Shown here piece after piece: positions 44,585 through 53,225 of a stretch of DNA of 64,000 nt (positions within the stretch are counted from its first letter, which is position 1; every line of letters starts with the position of its first letter). Under the pieces are notes generated by a model, which did not search any database, was not told the DNA's origin, and was given only the letters and a program-made list of their open reading frames with translations. The DNA is from Tardiphaga sp. P9-11 (lineage in GTDB: Bacteria; Pseudomonadota; Alphaproteobacteria; Rhizobiales; Xanthobacteraceae), in NCBI RefSeq assembly GCF_008329525.1, contig NZ_NPKQ01000012.1, positions 1 to 64,000 of the forward strand. Direction: 5' to 3'. The position numbers and the translations under genes were made by a program.

Positions 44585-44655
44585 TCGGGCACCGGTTGAC
44601 ATCACGCGGCTGTCGGTTATCGCTTGAGACCAAAGCCATTCAGGGAGATTGAACG

Positions 44656-45630
44656 ATGACCAAGGCTGTCCGCGTCCACGAAATCGGTGGACCCGAAGTG
44701 CTCACTTATGAAGACGTGCAGGTCCCGGCACCGGCCGCGGGCGAGGTGCGCATCCGCCAGCATGCCATTGGTGTCAATTTTATCGATACGTACTTCCGCA
44801 GCGGCCTCTACAAGGCGCCGCAGCTGCCGTTCATCGCCGGTAATGAAGCCTCCGGCGAAGTCATCGAGGTTGGCCCCGGCGTCACCGGCTTTCATCCCGG
44901 CGATCGTGTGGCTTATTACTCTGCCCTCGGCAGCTATGCCACCGAACGCGTTTTTGCCGCCGAAAGGCTGGTGAAACTGCCCGATCGCATCACCCACGAG
45001 CAGGGTGCCGTACTGATGCTCAAGGGCCTCACGGTCTGGTATCTGCTGCACAAGACTTTCAAGGTCGAACCGCATCACCGCGTACTGATCCATGCTGCAG
45101 CGGGTGGCATCGGTCTGCTCGCCTGTCAGTGGGCCAAGGCCATGGGCGCGCATGTGATCGGCACCGTCGGTTCGAAGGAGAAGGGCGAGTTGGCGCTAGC
45201 CAATGGCTGCGATCACGTCATCTATTACAACGAAGAGAACTTCGTCGATCGCGTGAAGCAGATCAGCCGTAACGAACTCTGCGACGTCGTCTATGACGGT
45301 GTGGGCAAGACCACCTATCCGGGCTCGCTGTCATGCCTGAAGCCGCGCGGCATGTGGGTGTCGTTCGGCAATGCCTCCGGCCCCGTGCCGCCATTCGCGA
45401 TCGCCGAACTCAACAATCACGGCTCGCTGTTTGCGACGCGCCCGAAGCTGAACGACTACGTCGCCAAGCGCTCTGAATTGCTGGAGGGCGCCGACACGCT
45501 GTTCTCGGCTGTGATAGATGGCAAGCTGCATGTGCCGATCAATCACGCCTACGCGCTGAAGGATGCGGCCAAGGCTCATATCGATCTGGAAGCGCGCAAG
45601 ACGACCGGCGCGGTGATTTTGAAGGTGTGA
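44656..45630 (+). CDS. qor: NADPH:quinone oxidoreductase (zeta-crystallin type)
   Basis: 324 aa, the usual length. Medium-chain dehydrogenase/reductase fold without structural zinc. Features: VRVHEIGGPEVLTYEDVQVPAPAAGEVRIRQHAIGVNFIDTYFRSGLY, GNEASGEVIEVGPGVTGFHPGDRV, and the NADPH site HAAAGGIGLLACQWAKAMGAHVIGTVGS (AAxGGxG). Reduces quinones using NADPH in the cytoplasm. GGGAG precedes the ATG. Followed by a palindromic repeat that separates it from the convergent rimO. Confidence 0.9.
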   Translation: MTKAVRVHEIGGPEVLTYEDVQVPAPAAGEVRIRQHAIGVNFIDTYFRSGLYKAPQLPFIAGNEASGEVIEVGPGVTGFHPGDRVAYYSALGSYATERVFAAERLVKLPDRITHEQGAVLMLKGLTVWYLLHKTFKVEPHHRVLIHAAAGGIGLLACQWAKAMGAHVIGTVGSKEKGELALANGCDHVIYYNEENFVDRVKQISRNELCDVVYDGVGKTTYPGSLSCLKPRGMWVSFGNASGPVPPFAIAELNNHGSLFATRPKLNDYVAKRSELLEGADTLFSAVIDGKLHVPINHAYALKDAAKAHIDLEARKTTGAVILKV

Positions 45631-45644
45631 GGTTGCTCTCTTCT

Positions 45645-45813
45645 CCCTCCCTCAAGCGCGGCATAGGTGCGCGCTGTGGGGAGGGTGGATCGACCGCGTA
45701 GCGGTCGAGACGGGTGGGGGGCGCCACAGGCTTCATATTCTCGCGGAGACACCCCACCCCGACCTCCGCTTCGCTCGGTCGACCCTCCCCACTGCGCTAC
45801 GCTTGGGGGAGGG
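45645..45813. repeat. Palindromic intergenic repeat between qor and rimO
   Basis: Outer arms CCCTCCCTCAAGCG (45645-45658) and CGCTTGGGGGAGGG (45800-45813) match at 13 of 14 positions. Inner arms GTGGGGAGGGT..TCGACCG (from about 45676) and CGGTCGACCCTCCCCAC (to 45792) match apart from a three-base insertion. GACCGCGTAGCGGTC forms a short hairpin between. It fills the 207-bp gap between convergent genes and likely also ends transcription. Confidence 0.75.
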
Positions 45814-45837
45814 AAACTACTTCCGCCGGCGAGTCTC

Positions 45838-47166
45838 TCAGAACCCCGCCACCGTCCCGTGCAGATCATACGCATCCGCGCGTTCTATCTTGGCCGTGAC
45901 GATCTCGCCGACCTTCAGCGGCCGGCGTGCGGTGATATAGACCGATCCGTCGATGTCAGGCGCGTCCGCCTTCGAGCGGCCCTTCGACACGGTCGGGCCG
46001 ACCTCGTCGATGATGATCTGCTGGCGCGTGCCCACTTTACGCTTCAAGCGGCGCGCCGAGATTTTCTGCTGACGCTCCATCAACGCATTCCAGCGCTGCT
46101 GCTTGATTTCTTCAGGCACCGCATTGGCGATCGCGTTGGAGGTCGCGCCCGCCACGGACTCGTATTTGAACGCGCCGACGCGGTCGATCTGCGCTTCTTC
46201 CAGCCAGTCGAGCAGATACTGGAAATCGCTCTCGGTCTCGCCGGGGAAGCCGACGATGAAGGTCGAGCGCAATGTCAGATCGGGGCATTCCTCGCGCCAC
46301 TTCTTGATGCGCGCGAGCGTCTTGTCCTGCGCGGCCGGGCGCTTCATCGCTTTCAATACTTCCGGGGCCGCGTGCTGAAACGGGATGTCGAGATAGGGCA
46401 GTACATTGCTGCCGGAATTCATCAGGCCGATGACTTCGTCGACATGCGGATACGGGTAAACATATTGCAGCCGCACCCAGGCGCCGAGTTCGCCGAGCTC
46501 TTTGGCGAGATCGTAGAACTTGGCGCGGACCTCGCGATCCTTCCACGGGCTGCTGGCATATTTAATATCGACGCCATAGGCCGAGGTGTCTTGCGACACG
46601 ACGAGCAATTCCTTGACGCCGGCCTTCACCAGCTTCTCAGCCTCTAACAGCACCTCGTTGGCCGGGCGCGAGACCAGATCGCCGCGCAGCTTCGGGATGA
46701 TGCAGAAGGTGCAGCGGTTGTTGCAGCCTTCGGAAATCTTCAAGTAAGCGTAGTGCCGCGGCGTCAGCTTGATGCCCTGCGGCGGCACCAGATCGATGTG
46801 CGGATTGTGCACCGGCGGCAGCGCCCGATGCACGGCATCGAGCACGCTCTCATATTGCTGCGGGCCGGTGATCGACAGCAGATTGGGATAGGCGGCTTCG
46901 ATCTGCTCGGGCTCGGCGCCCATGCAGCCGGTGACGATGACCTTGCCATTCTGCGCCATGGCTTCGCCGATGGCGCCCAGCGACTCCGCCTTGGCGCTGT
47001 CGAGGAAGCCGCAGGTGTTGACGATGACGATGTCGGCACCGTCGTGCTTGCGCGCGAGTTCGTAACCTTCGGCCCGCAGGCGCGTAATGATGCGCTCGGA
47101 ATCCACCAGGGCCTTGGGGCATCCCAGTGACACAAAGGAGATTTTCGGCGCGGCGGCCTGTTGCAT
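45838..47166 (-). CDS. rimO: Ribosomal protein S12 methylthiotransferase
   Basis: 442 aa from ATG 47166. UPF0004 domain cysteines C16 ([12 protein letters not shown]), C52 (NTCGFLDSA) and C81 (TGCMGAEPE) bind the auxiliary cluster. The radical-SAM cluster is C148-x3-C152-x2-C155 ([10 protein letters not shown]). A TRAM domain ends the protein ([34 protein letters not shown]). [12 protein letters not shown] and DIPFQHA distinguish RimO from MiaB. It methylthiolates Asp88 of S12. The frame is open upstream of 47166 but that part is unlike the family. Confidence 0.95.
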   Translation of the reverse strand: MQQAAAPKISFVSLGCPKALVDSERIITRLRAEGYELARKHDGADIVIVNTCGFLDSAKAESLGAIGEAMAQNGKVIVTGCMGAEPEQIEAAYPNLLSITGPQQYESVLDAVHRALPPVHNPHIDLVPPQGIKLTPRHYAYLKISEGCNNRCTFCIIPKLRGDLVSRPANEVLLEAEKLVKAGVKELLVVSQDTSAYGVDIKYASSPWKDREVRAKFYDLAKELGELGAWVRLQYVYPYPHVDEVIGLMNSGSNVLPYLDIPFQHAAPEVLKAMKRPAAQDKTLARIKKWREECPDLTLRSTFIVGFPGETESDFQYLLDWLEEAQIDRVGAFKYESVAGATSNAIANAVPEEIKQQRWNALMERQQKISARRLKRKVGTRQQIIIDEVGPTVSKGRSKADAPDIDGSVYITARRPLKVGEIVTAKIERADAYDLHGTVAGF

Positions 47167-47277
47167 GTTCGATCTGCCTGATTGAGAGGCAGCAGGTAGC
47201 CCCATTTGCCCATAATTACAAGGCTTTAAGCCGTGCGCGGGCGTGCTATGGGTATGCTGCATCCATGTGAGTGCCCG

Positions 47278-47868
47278 ATGCCTGCCGACCAGTCGCCCAA
47301 AATCGTTATCGTCGACGAAAGCCCGATCCGGGCCGCGATCCTGGAGGAGGGGCTGCGGGAGGCTGGCTATGTGGACGTCCAGCATATCCGGGAGATGCAC
47401 AATCTGCTGGCCCGGATTTATGCGCTGGATCCGGACGTTATCGTCATCGATCTCGAAAATCCCAGCCGTGACGTACTGGAACAAATGTTCCAGGTCTCCC
47501 GTGCGGTACGCCGGCCGGTCGCCATGTTTGTCGACCAGAGTGACGCCGAGTCGGCGCGGGCGTCGGTCGAGGCGGGGGTATCCTCATACATCGTGGATGG
47601 GCTGAAGAAGGAGCGGATCAAGCCGATCCTCGATCTCTGCATCTCCCGTTTCAATGCCTTCTCCAAACTGCAGGACGAGCTCGAGCGCACCAAGTCGGCG
47701 CTGGAGGAGCGCAAGATCATCGACCGCGCGAAGGGCATCGTGATGAAGCTCAAGGGCCTCACTGAAGACGAGGCTTACGTATTGCTGCGGTCCACGGCGA
47801 TGCGTGAAAAGAAGAAAATCGGCGAGATAGCGCAGTCGATCATCACCGCAGCGGAGTTGCTGAAATGA
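47278..47868 (+). CDS. nasT: ANTAR-domain response regulator, nitrate antiterminator NasT
   Basis: 196 aa. Pseudo-receiver domain ([43 protein letters not shown], with the Asp of IDLENP), then a coiled linker ([30 protein letters not shown]) and the ANTAR RNA-binding helices ([29 protein letters not shown]). NasT binds paired hairpins in leader RNAs and blocks termination; NasS holds it inactive without nitrate. ATGA overlap with nasS. Divergent from rimO with 111 bp between. No nitrate reductase gene lies nearby, so its targets are probably elsewhere. Confidence 0.9.
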   Translation: MPADQSPKIVIVDESPIRAAILEEGLREAGYVDVQHIREMHNLLARIYALDPDVIVIDLENPSRDVLEQMFQVSRAVRRPVAMFVDQSDAESARASVEAGVSSYIVDGLKKERIKPILDLCISRFNAFSKLQDELERTKSALEERKIIDRAKGIVMKLKGLTEDEAYVLLRSTAMREKKKIGEIAQSIITAAELLK

Positions 47869-49037
47869 CCGATCAACCACTCCGTATCGGGTTCATCCCG
47901 CTGGTCGATGCCGCCGCGCTGATTGTCGCGGTCGACAAGGGGTTCACGAAGACCGAGGGGCTGAACGTCGAACTGGTCCGCGAAGTGTCGTGGTCGAATG
48001 TTCGCGACAAGCTGAATATCGGCCTGTTCGAAGCAGCGCATCTGCTGGCGCCCGTTGCCATCGCGTCCAGCCTCGGGCTCGGGCATGTGAAAGTGCCGAT
48101 CGTGGCGTCGTTCAATCTCGGCATCAACGGCAACGCCATCACCGTTTCGCCGGCGCTACATGCGGCGCTGATGTCGGAGCTCGACGGTGACCCGACCGAT
48201 CCGATGGCCACCGCGCAGGCCCTGCGCCGCGTGGTCGTCGCGCGTGCCCGCGCCGGCGCCGATCCCCTGACCTTCGGCATGACGTTTCCGTTCTCGACGC
48301 ATAATTACCAGCTCCGTTTCTGGATGGCGGCCGGCGGTGTCGATCCCGATGAGGACGTTCGCCTCGTGGTGCTGCCGCCGCCTTACATGGTCGAGAGTCT
48401 CGCCAATGGTCACGTCGATGCATTCTGTGTCGGCGCGCCCTGGAATTCTGTCGCGGTCGATCTCGGCGTCGGCCATATCCTGCATTTCGTCTCCGATATC
48501 CTGCTGCGCGCTGCCGAGAAGGTGCTGGCGATGAGGCAGAACTGGGCGGAGAAGAACCCGGACACCGTGGCGGCGCTCACGCGTGCCCATGTGAAGGCCG
48601 CGGCCTTCATCGAGGCGCCGGAGAACCGCAACGAGATCGCGGCGATTCTCGCCAAGCCCCAACATATCGGCGTCTCGCCGGAGGTCCTGCTGCGAACGCT
48701 GGACGGTCGGCTGAAGATTTCGCCGGATGGCACCATGCGCGAGAGCGGGCGCTATCTGCTGGTCGGCCGCGAAGGAGCCGGGCGTCCCGATCCCGTTCAG
48801 GCCGCCTGGCTCTATGCCCAGATGGTGCGCTGGGGACAGGCCGGGGTCAGCCCGGAGGCGCTGAAGATCGCGCAGGATGTGTTCCGCCCGGATCTCTACG
48901 ATGCCGCGCTCGGTATCACCGGGAGCGTTCCGACTGATGTGCCCGACGCGGTTGGCGCCTTCGCCGGGCCCCCGTTCGATCCCCGCAACATCGCTGCCCA
49001 TCTCGCCGCGTTCGAAATCGCGCATATGAAGTCGTAG
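47865..49037 (+). CDS. nasS: Nitrate sensor NasS (cytoplasmic NrtA/CmpA-like)
   Basis: 390 aa. NrtA-type fold: RIGFIPLVDAAALIVAVDKGFTKTEGLNVELVREVSWSNVRDKLNIGLFEAAHLLAPVAIASSLGLGHVKVPIVASFNLGINGNAITVS. The absence of a signal peptide and lipobox distinguishes it from the transport proteins NrtA and CmpA and fits NasS, which binds nitrate or nitrite and releases NasT. The ATGA overlap with nasT is the conserved arrangement of this pair. The convergent cysH ends 9 bp downstream. Confidence 0.9.
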   Translation: MTDQPLRIGFIPLVDAAALIVAVDKGFTKTEGLNVELVREVSWSNVRDKLNIGLFEAAHLLAPVAIASSLGLGHVKVPIVASFNLGINGNAITVSPALHAALMSELDGDPTDPMATAQALRRVVVARARAGADPLTFGMTFPFSTHNYQLRFWMAAGGVDPDEDVRLVVLPPPYMVESLANGHVDAFCVGAPWNSVAVDLGVGHILHFVSDILLRAAEKVLAMRQNWAEKNPDTVAALTRAHVKAAAFIEAPENRNEIAAILAKPQHIGVSPEVLLRTLDGRLKISPDGTMRESGRYLLVGREGAGRPDPVQAAWLYAQMVRWGQAGVSPEALKIAQDVFRPDLYDAALGITGSVPTDVPDAVGAFAGPPFDPRNIAAHLAAFEIAHMKS

Positions 49038-49045
49038 CGGCGGCG

Positions 49046-49747
49046 TCAGTTCGCCGATGTGTGGATACCGCATTCCGTTTTGGCGCGGCCGCGCCAGCGG
49101 CCGGCGCGCGGGTCCTCGCCATGCGCTGTGCGGGACGTGCAGGGCATGCAGCCGACCGACGCAAATCCTGAGGCCACGAGCGGATGCGGCGGCAGCTTCG
49201 CCGACGCGTAGATCAGTCCAATCTCGTCCGGTGTGACATTGGCGAACGGATTGAATTTCAGCTTCCCGCCATCGGTTTCAACAACGGGAATGGCCGCGCG
49301 CGACGCGCCCTGAAATCGTTTGCGGCCGTTGATCCATGCGCTGAACGGTGTCAGTGCCTGCGCCAGTGGTTCGACCTTCCTGATCCGGCAGCAGGTGTCG
49401 GGATCGGACGACCACAAATCCCCATCGCTGTCGTGAGCGGAAAGCGCATTCGCTGCGGGGCGGATCGTTCGCACGTCGCGCAGGCCCAGCGTCAGGATCA
49501 GTTGGTCGCGATAGGCGAGTGTCTCCTCGAACATCCAGCCGGTGTCGAGAAACAGCACGGGGATGGTGGGATCGACATCGGCCATCACCTTCAGCAATGC
49601 CGCGGACTCCGTGCCGAACGACGATACCAGTGCGAGTCCATCGCGGCCCGCGACCTCAAGCGCCGCGGCAATCACCTCGGCGGGCGAGGCGGATTGCAGC
49701 GCTTGATCGTATTGGACAGCACTTGCGACGGCTCCAGGCGACAACAT
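49046..49747 (-). CDS. cysH: Phosphoadenylyl/adenylyl-sulfate reductase, Fe-S type
   Basis: 233 aa. PAPS-reductase PP-motif SFGTESAALL, ADVDPTIPVLFLDTGWMFEETLAYRD. Two cysteine pairs, CC (DTCCRIRKV) and CxxC (GCMPCTS), bind a [4Fe-4S] cluster, and the catalytic Cys is in the C-terminal TECGIH. The cluster ligands indicate the APS-reducing (plant/assimilatory bacterial) type rather than the cluster-free PAPS type. It forms sulfite with thioredoxin as donor. Divergent from cysD over a 231-bp AT-rich gap with an operator-like inverted repeat. Confidence 0.94.
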   Translation of the reverse strand: MLSPGAVASAVQYDQALQSASPAEVIAAALEVAGRDGLALVSSFGTESAALLKVMADVDPTIPVLFLDTGWMFEETLAYRDQLILTLGLRDVRTIRPAANALSAHDSDGDLWSSDPDTCCRIRKVEPLAQALTPFSAWINGRKRFQGASRAAIPVVETDGGKLKFNPFANVTPDEIGLIYASAKLPPHPLVASGFASVGCMPCTSRTAHGEDPRAGRWRGRAKTECGIHTSAN

Positions 49748-49817
49748 CTCGAACTCCTCAACACATCCAGCTTGACTGGAATAAGATTCTATATATCAGT
49801 TGTTTATCGCTACTTAA

Positions 49818-49836
49818 TAGAAAAATATTCTTTCTA
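49818..49836. promoter_or_regulatory. Inverted repeat in the cysH-cysD divergent promoter
   Basis: TAGAAA-N7-TTTCTA (49818-49823 and 49831-49836) lies in an AT-rich stretch (about 49775-49865) that is unusual for this GC-rich window, about midway between the two starts. A site of this form could serve a CysB- or Cbl-like LysR regulator; this is inference, as no such gene is in the window. Confidence 0.5.
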
Positions 49837-49978
49837 TTTGAGAAGCGCAGTTTAGATTTTTTGACCCCATAAATCGAGTTCCAGAGATGCACTTTCTCCG
49901 AGCATACCCGCTTCGCGAGCAACGGCGACTCTCACGGCGGTTTTGAGGACCTAAGTTCGGAAGACTCGGAGAAGGCGT

Positions 49979-50818
49979 ATGACGTCGACCAATCTCGAAC
50001 GCGTCCGACCGGACGTCGTATCGATGGACCACCTCGATCAACTGGAAGCACAGAGCATCTACATCCTGCGCGAGGGCTTCGCACGGCTGAAGAAGCTGGC
50101 CTTGCTGTGGTCGCTCGGCAAGGACTCCAACGTCATGATCTGGCTGGCGCGCAAGGCGTTCTTCGGCCACGTACCGTTCCCCGCGCTGCATGTCGATACC
50201 GGCAAGAAGTTTCCGGAGATGTACGCATTTCGCGATCATTATTCGAAGGAGTGGGGACTCGACCTCACTATCGAATATTGCCCGTCGATCGATAGCGTCG
50301 ATCCGACACTGCCGCCGGCGGCGCGTTCCGCGGCGCGCAAGACCGAAGGTCTCAAACTTGCGCTGGCGAAGCATGGCTTCGACGGATTGATCGCCGGCAT
50401 TCGGCGGGACGAAGAGGCGACCCGCGCCAAGGAACGTGTGTTCTCGCCGCGCGGCGTCGAGGGCGGATGGGACGTGCGCGACCAGCCACCGGAGTTCTGG
50501 GATCAGTTCAACGCATCGCCGCCGCCCGGTGCCCATCTGCGCATTCATCCGATCCTGCATTGGACCGAAGCTGACATCTGGGCCTACACGGCTCGAGAAA
50601 ATATACCGATCATTCCGCTGTATCTGGCCAAAGACGGCAAGCGCTATCGCTCGTTGGGCGATGCCGACATCACGAATCCCGTCGCATCCACCGCCAGCAC
50701 GATTGCCGAAATCCTGGTCGAGCTCGACGGCACTACGATTCCCGAGCGCGCCGGCCGCGCGCTCGATCATGAGACCGAAGATGCTTTCGAGCGACTGCGC
50801 GTCGCCGGCTATCTGTAG
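49979..50818 (+). CDS. cysD: Sulfate adenylyltransferase subunit 2
   Basis: 279 aa. The PP-loop ATP pyrophosphatase motif is SLGKDSNVM (45-53), followed by VPFPALHVDTGKKFPEMYAFRD, GIRRDEEATRAKERVFSPR, HPILHWTEADIWAYTARENIPIIPLY and GDADITNPVASTASTI. Catalyses ATP + sulfate to APS, driven by GTP hydrolysis in the CysN part of the next gene, which starts 9 bp downstream with GAGGTGAC in the gap. First gene of cysD-cysNC. Confidence 0.96.
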   Translation: MTSTNLERVRPDVVSMDHLDQLEAQSIYILREGFARLKKLALLWSLGKDSNVMIWLARKAFFGHVPFPALHVDTGKKFPEMYAFRDHYSKEWGLDLTIEYCPSIDSVDPTLPPAARSAARKTEGLKLALAKHGFDGLIAGIRRDEEATRAKERVFSPRGVEGGWDVRDQPPEFWDQFNASPPPGAHLRIHPILHWTEADIWAYTARENIPIIPLYLAKDGKRYRSLGDADITNPVASTASTIAEILVELDGTTIPERAGRALDHETEDAFERLRVAGYL

Positions 50819-50827
50819 AGGTGACAC

Positions 50828-52762
50828 ATGACCAAGATCGTCAATCCGACCTCGCTTGGAATGCCCAACGGCACCACGCGCCCGCAACTGCGCATCGTCA
50901 TCGTCGGCCATGTGGATCACGGCAAGTCGACGCTGGTCGGTCGCCTGCTGCACGAGACGGGCGGCCTGCCGGATGGCAAGCTGGAGATGCTGAAGGCGGT
51001 GAGCGCCCGGCGTGGCATGCCGTTCGAATGGTCGTTCCTGCTCGATGCGCTGCAAACGGAGCGTGACCAGGGCATCACCATCGACACCACACAGATCCGC
51101 TTCCGCACCAAATTGCGCGACGTCATCCTGATCGACGCGCCCGGTCACGCGGAGTTTCTGCGCAACATGATCACCGGTGCATCGCAGGCCGATGGTGCCG
51201 TGCTGATCGTCGATGCGCTGGAAGGCGTGCGCGATCAGACCCGGCGCCATGCCTATCTGTTGCATCTCCTGGGCGTGAAGCAGGTCGCCGTCGTCGTCAA
51301 CAAGATGGACCGCGTCGATTTCAGCGCTCTGCGCTTCCAGGCGATCAGTGACGAAATCTCGGCGCATCTCATCGAATTGGGTGTCACGCCCGCTGCGGTG
51401 ATTCCGATTTCGGCGCGGGATGGTGATGGCGTGGCCACCCATACCGATCGTATTGGCTGGTATCGCGGGCCGACCGTCGTAGGGGCGCTCGATGCGCTCA
51501 CACCGGCGCTTGCGCTCGATGAACTGCCGCTGCGGCTACCGGTACAGGCGATCTACAAGTTCGACGACCGGCGCATCGTGGCCGGGCGTGTCGAGGCCGG
51601 TCATCTGGCTGTTGGCGACGACGTGGTGATCATGCCCGCCGGCAAGCGGGCAAAGATCAAGAGCGTGGAGCGATGGTCTGCGATGCCGCTGGAAGGCGAG
51701 CACGGGGCAGGGCGATCCGTCGGTATCACGCTCGACCGCGAACTGTTCGTCGAGCGCGGCGACGTGATTGCGCATGCGGGCGCGGTACCATCGTATACAC
51801 GGCGACTGCGGGCACGGATCTTCTGGTTGCACGACCAGCCGCTGACAGCGGGATCGTCGATTCTGGTGCGGCTCGGCGTGCGCGAAGTGCGCGGCCGTGT
51901 GGTCGCGATCGAAAAGGCGATCGATCCCGGCGAACTGGCCAGTGTCGAGACCAAACAGATCGCCCGCAATCACGTTGGTGAAATCGAGGTTGCACTGGCG
52001 CAACCGGTCGCCGCCGATCGCTACATCGACAATCCGCGTACCGGGCGCCTTGTGATCGAGGTCGGCGGCCGGATCGCCGGTGGCGGTCTTGTTCTATCCA
52101 TCGATGCAGCCCAACGCGCGGTGTCGTCGGATATCGTGCCGGTGCAGTCGGCACTGCAGCCTGAGGAACGTTCGGCACGCTATCGTCATCAAGGCGCGGT
52201 GGTGTGGTTCACGGGATTGCCGGGATCTGGCAAGTCGACCCTCGCGCGGGCGCTGGAGCACCGTCTGTTCGCCAAAGGTGGTTCGCCGATCCTGCTCGAC
52301 GGCGACACGCTGCGCGCCGGACTCAATCGCGACCTTGGCTTCTCCGCCGCCGATCGCAGCGAGAATGTCCGGCGTCTGGCAGAAATGGCCGGCCATCTCG
52401 CCCGCAACGGTCATATCGCCATCGTCGCGGCTGTCTCACCTTCGCGCGGCGACCGCGCCGAGGCCCGCAGCGCGGTCGATACCGCATTTCGCGAGATCTA
52501 TGTCGCGACACCGGCGGAGATATGCGAGCAGCGCGACCCCAAGGGGCACTACGCCAAGGCCCGCGCCGGCGACCTGCCGGGCTTCACCGGTATCGCCAAC
52601 GACTATCAGGCGCCGGAGACGGTCGAGCTGCGGATCGACACGTCGACGGTCGATGTGGGTCGCGCGATAGATGGTATCGAGGACATGCTGCGGCAGACGC
52701 AAGTGCTCGACGATGGAGCCGCCAATCTGGCGGCGTTCGAAGCGGTGCGTGTAACGGCGTAG
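50828..52762 (+). CDS. cysNC: Bifunctional sulfate adenylyltransferase subunit 1 / APS kinase
   Basis: 644 aa fusion. The N-terminal GTPase (about 20-240) has [17 protein letters not shown] and NKMDRVDF, with QGITIDTTQ in switch I, followed by EF-Tu-like beta-barrels to about 440. The C-terminal APS kinase has the P-loop GLPGSGKST (about 466-474), [23 protein letters not shown] and [11 protein letters not shown]. The CysC part produces PAPS, while the partner CysH is of the APS type, so the kinase may serve sulfotransfer rather than reduction. Such CysN-CysC fusions (NodQ-like) are common in rhizobia. Confidence 0.95.
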   Translation: MTKIVNPTSLGMPNGTTRPQLRIVIVGHVDHGKSTLVGRLLHETGGLPDGKLEMLKAVSARRGMPFEWSFLLDALQTERDQGITIDTTQIRFRTKLRDVILIDAPGHAEFLRNMITGASQADGAVLIVDALEGVRDQTRRHAYLLHLLGVKQVAVVVNKMDRVDFSALRFQAISDEISAHLIELGVTPAAVIPISARDGDGVATHTDRIGWYRGPTVVGALDALTPALALDELPLRLPVQAIYKFDDRRIVAGRVEAGHLAVGDDVVIMPAGKRAKIKSVERWSAMPLEGEHGAGRSVGITLDRELFVERGDVIAHAGAVPSYTRRLRARIFWLHDQPLTAGSSILVRLGVREVRGRVVAIEKAIDPGELASVETKQIARNHVGEIEVALAQPVAADRYIDNPRTGRLVIEVGGRIAGGGLVLSIDAAQRAVSSDIVPVQSALQPEERSARYRHQGAVVWFTGLPGSGKSTLARALEHRLFAKGGSPILLDGDTLRAGLNRDLGFSAADRSENVRRLAEMAGHLARNGHIAIVAAVSPSRGDRAEARSAVDTAFREIYVATPAEICEQRDPKGHYAKARAGDLPGFTGIANDYQAPETVELRIDTSTVDVGRAIDGIEDMLRQTQVLDDGAANLAAFEAVRVTA

Positions 52763-52795
52763 TGGGCCCGTGCTCCCATTTGCGCGTCGAGATCA

Positions 52796-52821
52796 AGGAA
52801 AGCTGGCGAGCCAGCTTTCCT
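52796..52821 (+). terminator. Hairpin after cysNC
   Basis: AGGAAAGCTGG (52796-52806) and CCAGCTTTCCT (52811-52821) pair perfectly over 11 bp around a CGAG loop, 33 bp past the cysNC stop. The run that follows (CCTGCC) has no U-tract, so termination may be partial. Confidence 0.6.
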
Positions 52822-53225
52822 CCTGCCGAGGCAACAATCCGACAGGCGCGAGCCAAGGCTGGATGGCTTGGTCGCAAGTGTTCCTCGCAACGATAGCTGC
52901 TGTTACGTGCCCGTCGTCTAATTATTGAGCGTGCGGTGCAAAATGCTGGCATGGAATCGCTGAGTTCCGCCGAGCCTTCCCTCCAATCCCTTGATTCCCC
53001 GAGGTTTTCCGCAGTCCAGGATCTGGCATGAGACTTGAATGTCTCTAAACGCCGGCGTCGCGCTGATGTGCGCCGGCCAGTCCCTGATGGATTTCCGCAG
53101 CAACGAGGCTGATCGGACCGTTCCCAGATTTCAAGCCGGCGCGATGCGCTGACCTGAACCTGAGCGGTCCTGTTCTCAATTCGCCCGTTGACGCCACGCA
53201 GGTGGCCCGCAGGAGCCTCAAGCGC
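52822..53225. other. Leader region of the siroheme reductase gene
   Basis: About 400 bases with no gene. Two tandem hairpins occur: GAGAC-TTGAAT-GTCTC (53030-53045) and, five bases on, GCCGGCG..CGCCGGC (53051-53077). Long structured leaders ahead of assimilatory reductases can be targets of ANTAR proteins such as NasT, but these loops do not show the expected A and G positions. Confidence 0.45.

Noticed and set aside
49814-51442. Open frame of 542 codons antisense to cysD and cysNC
   Set aside because: Runs through two well-supported genes and a promoter region; no motif.
53030-53077. Tandem hairpins considered as a NasT (ANTAR) target
   Set aside because: Loops read TTGAAT and TGATGT and lack the A and G expected at loop positions 1 and 4; kept only as a note on the leader.
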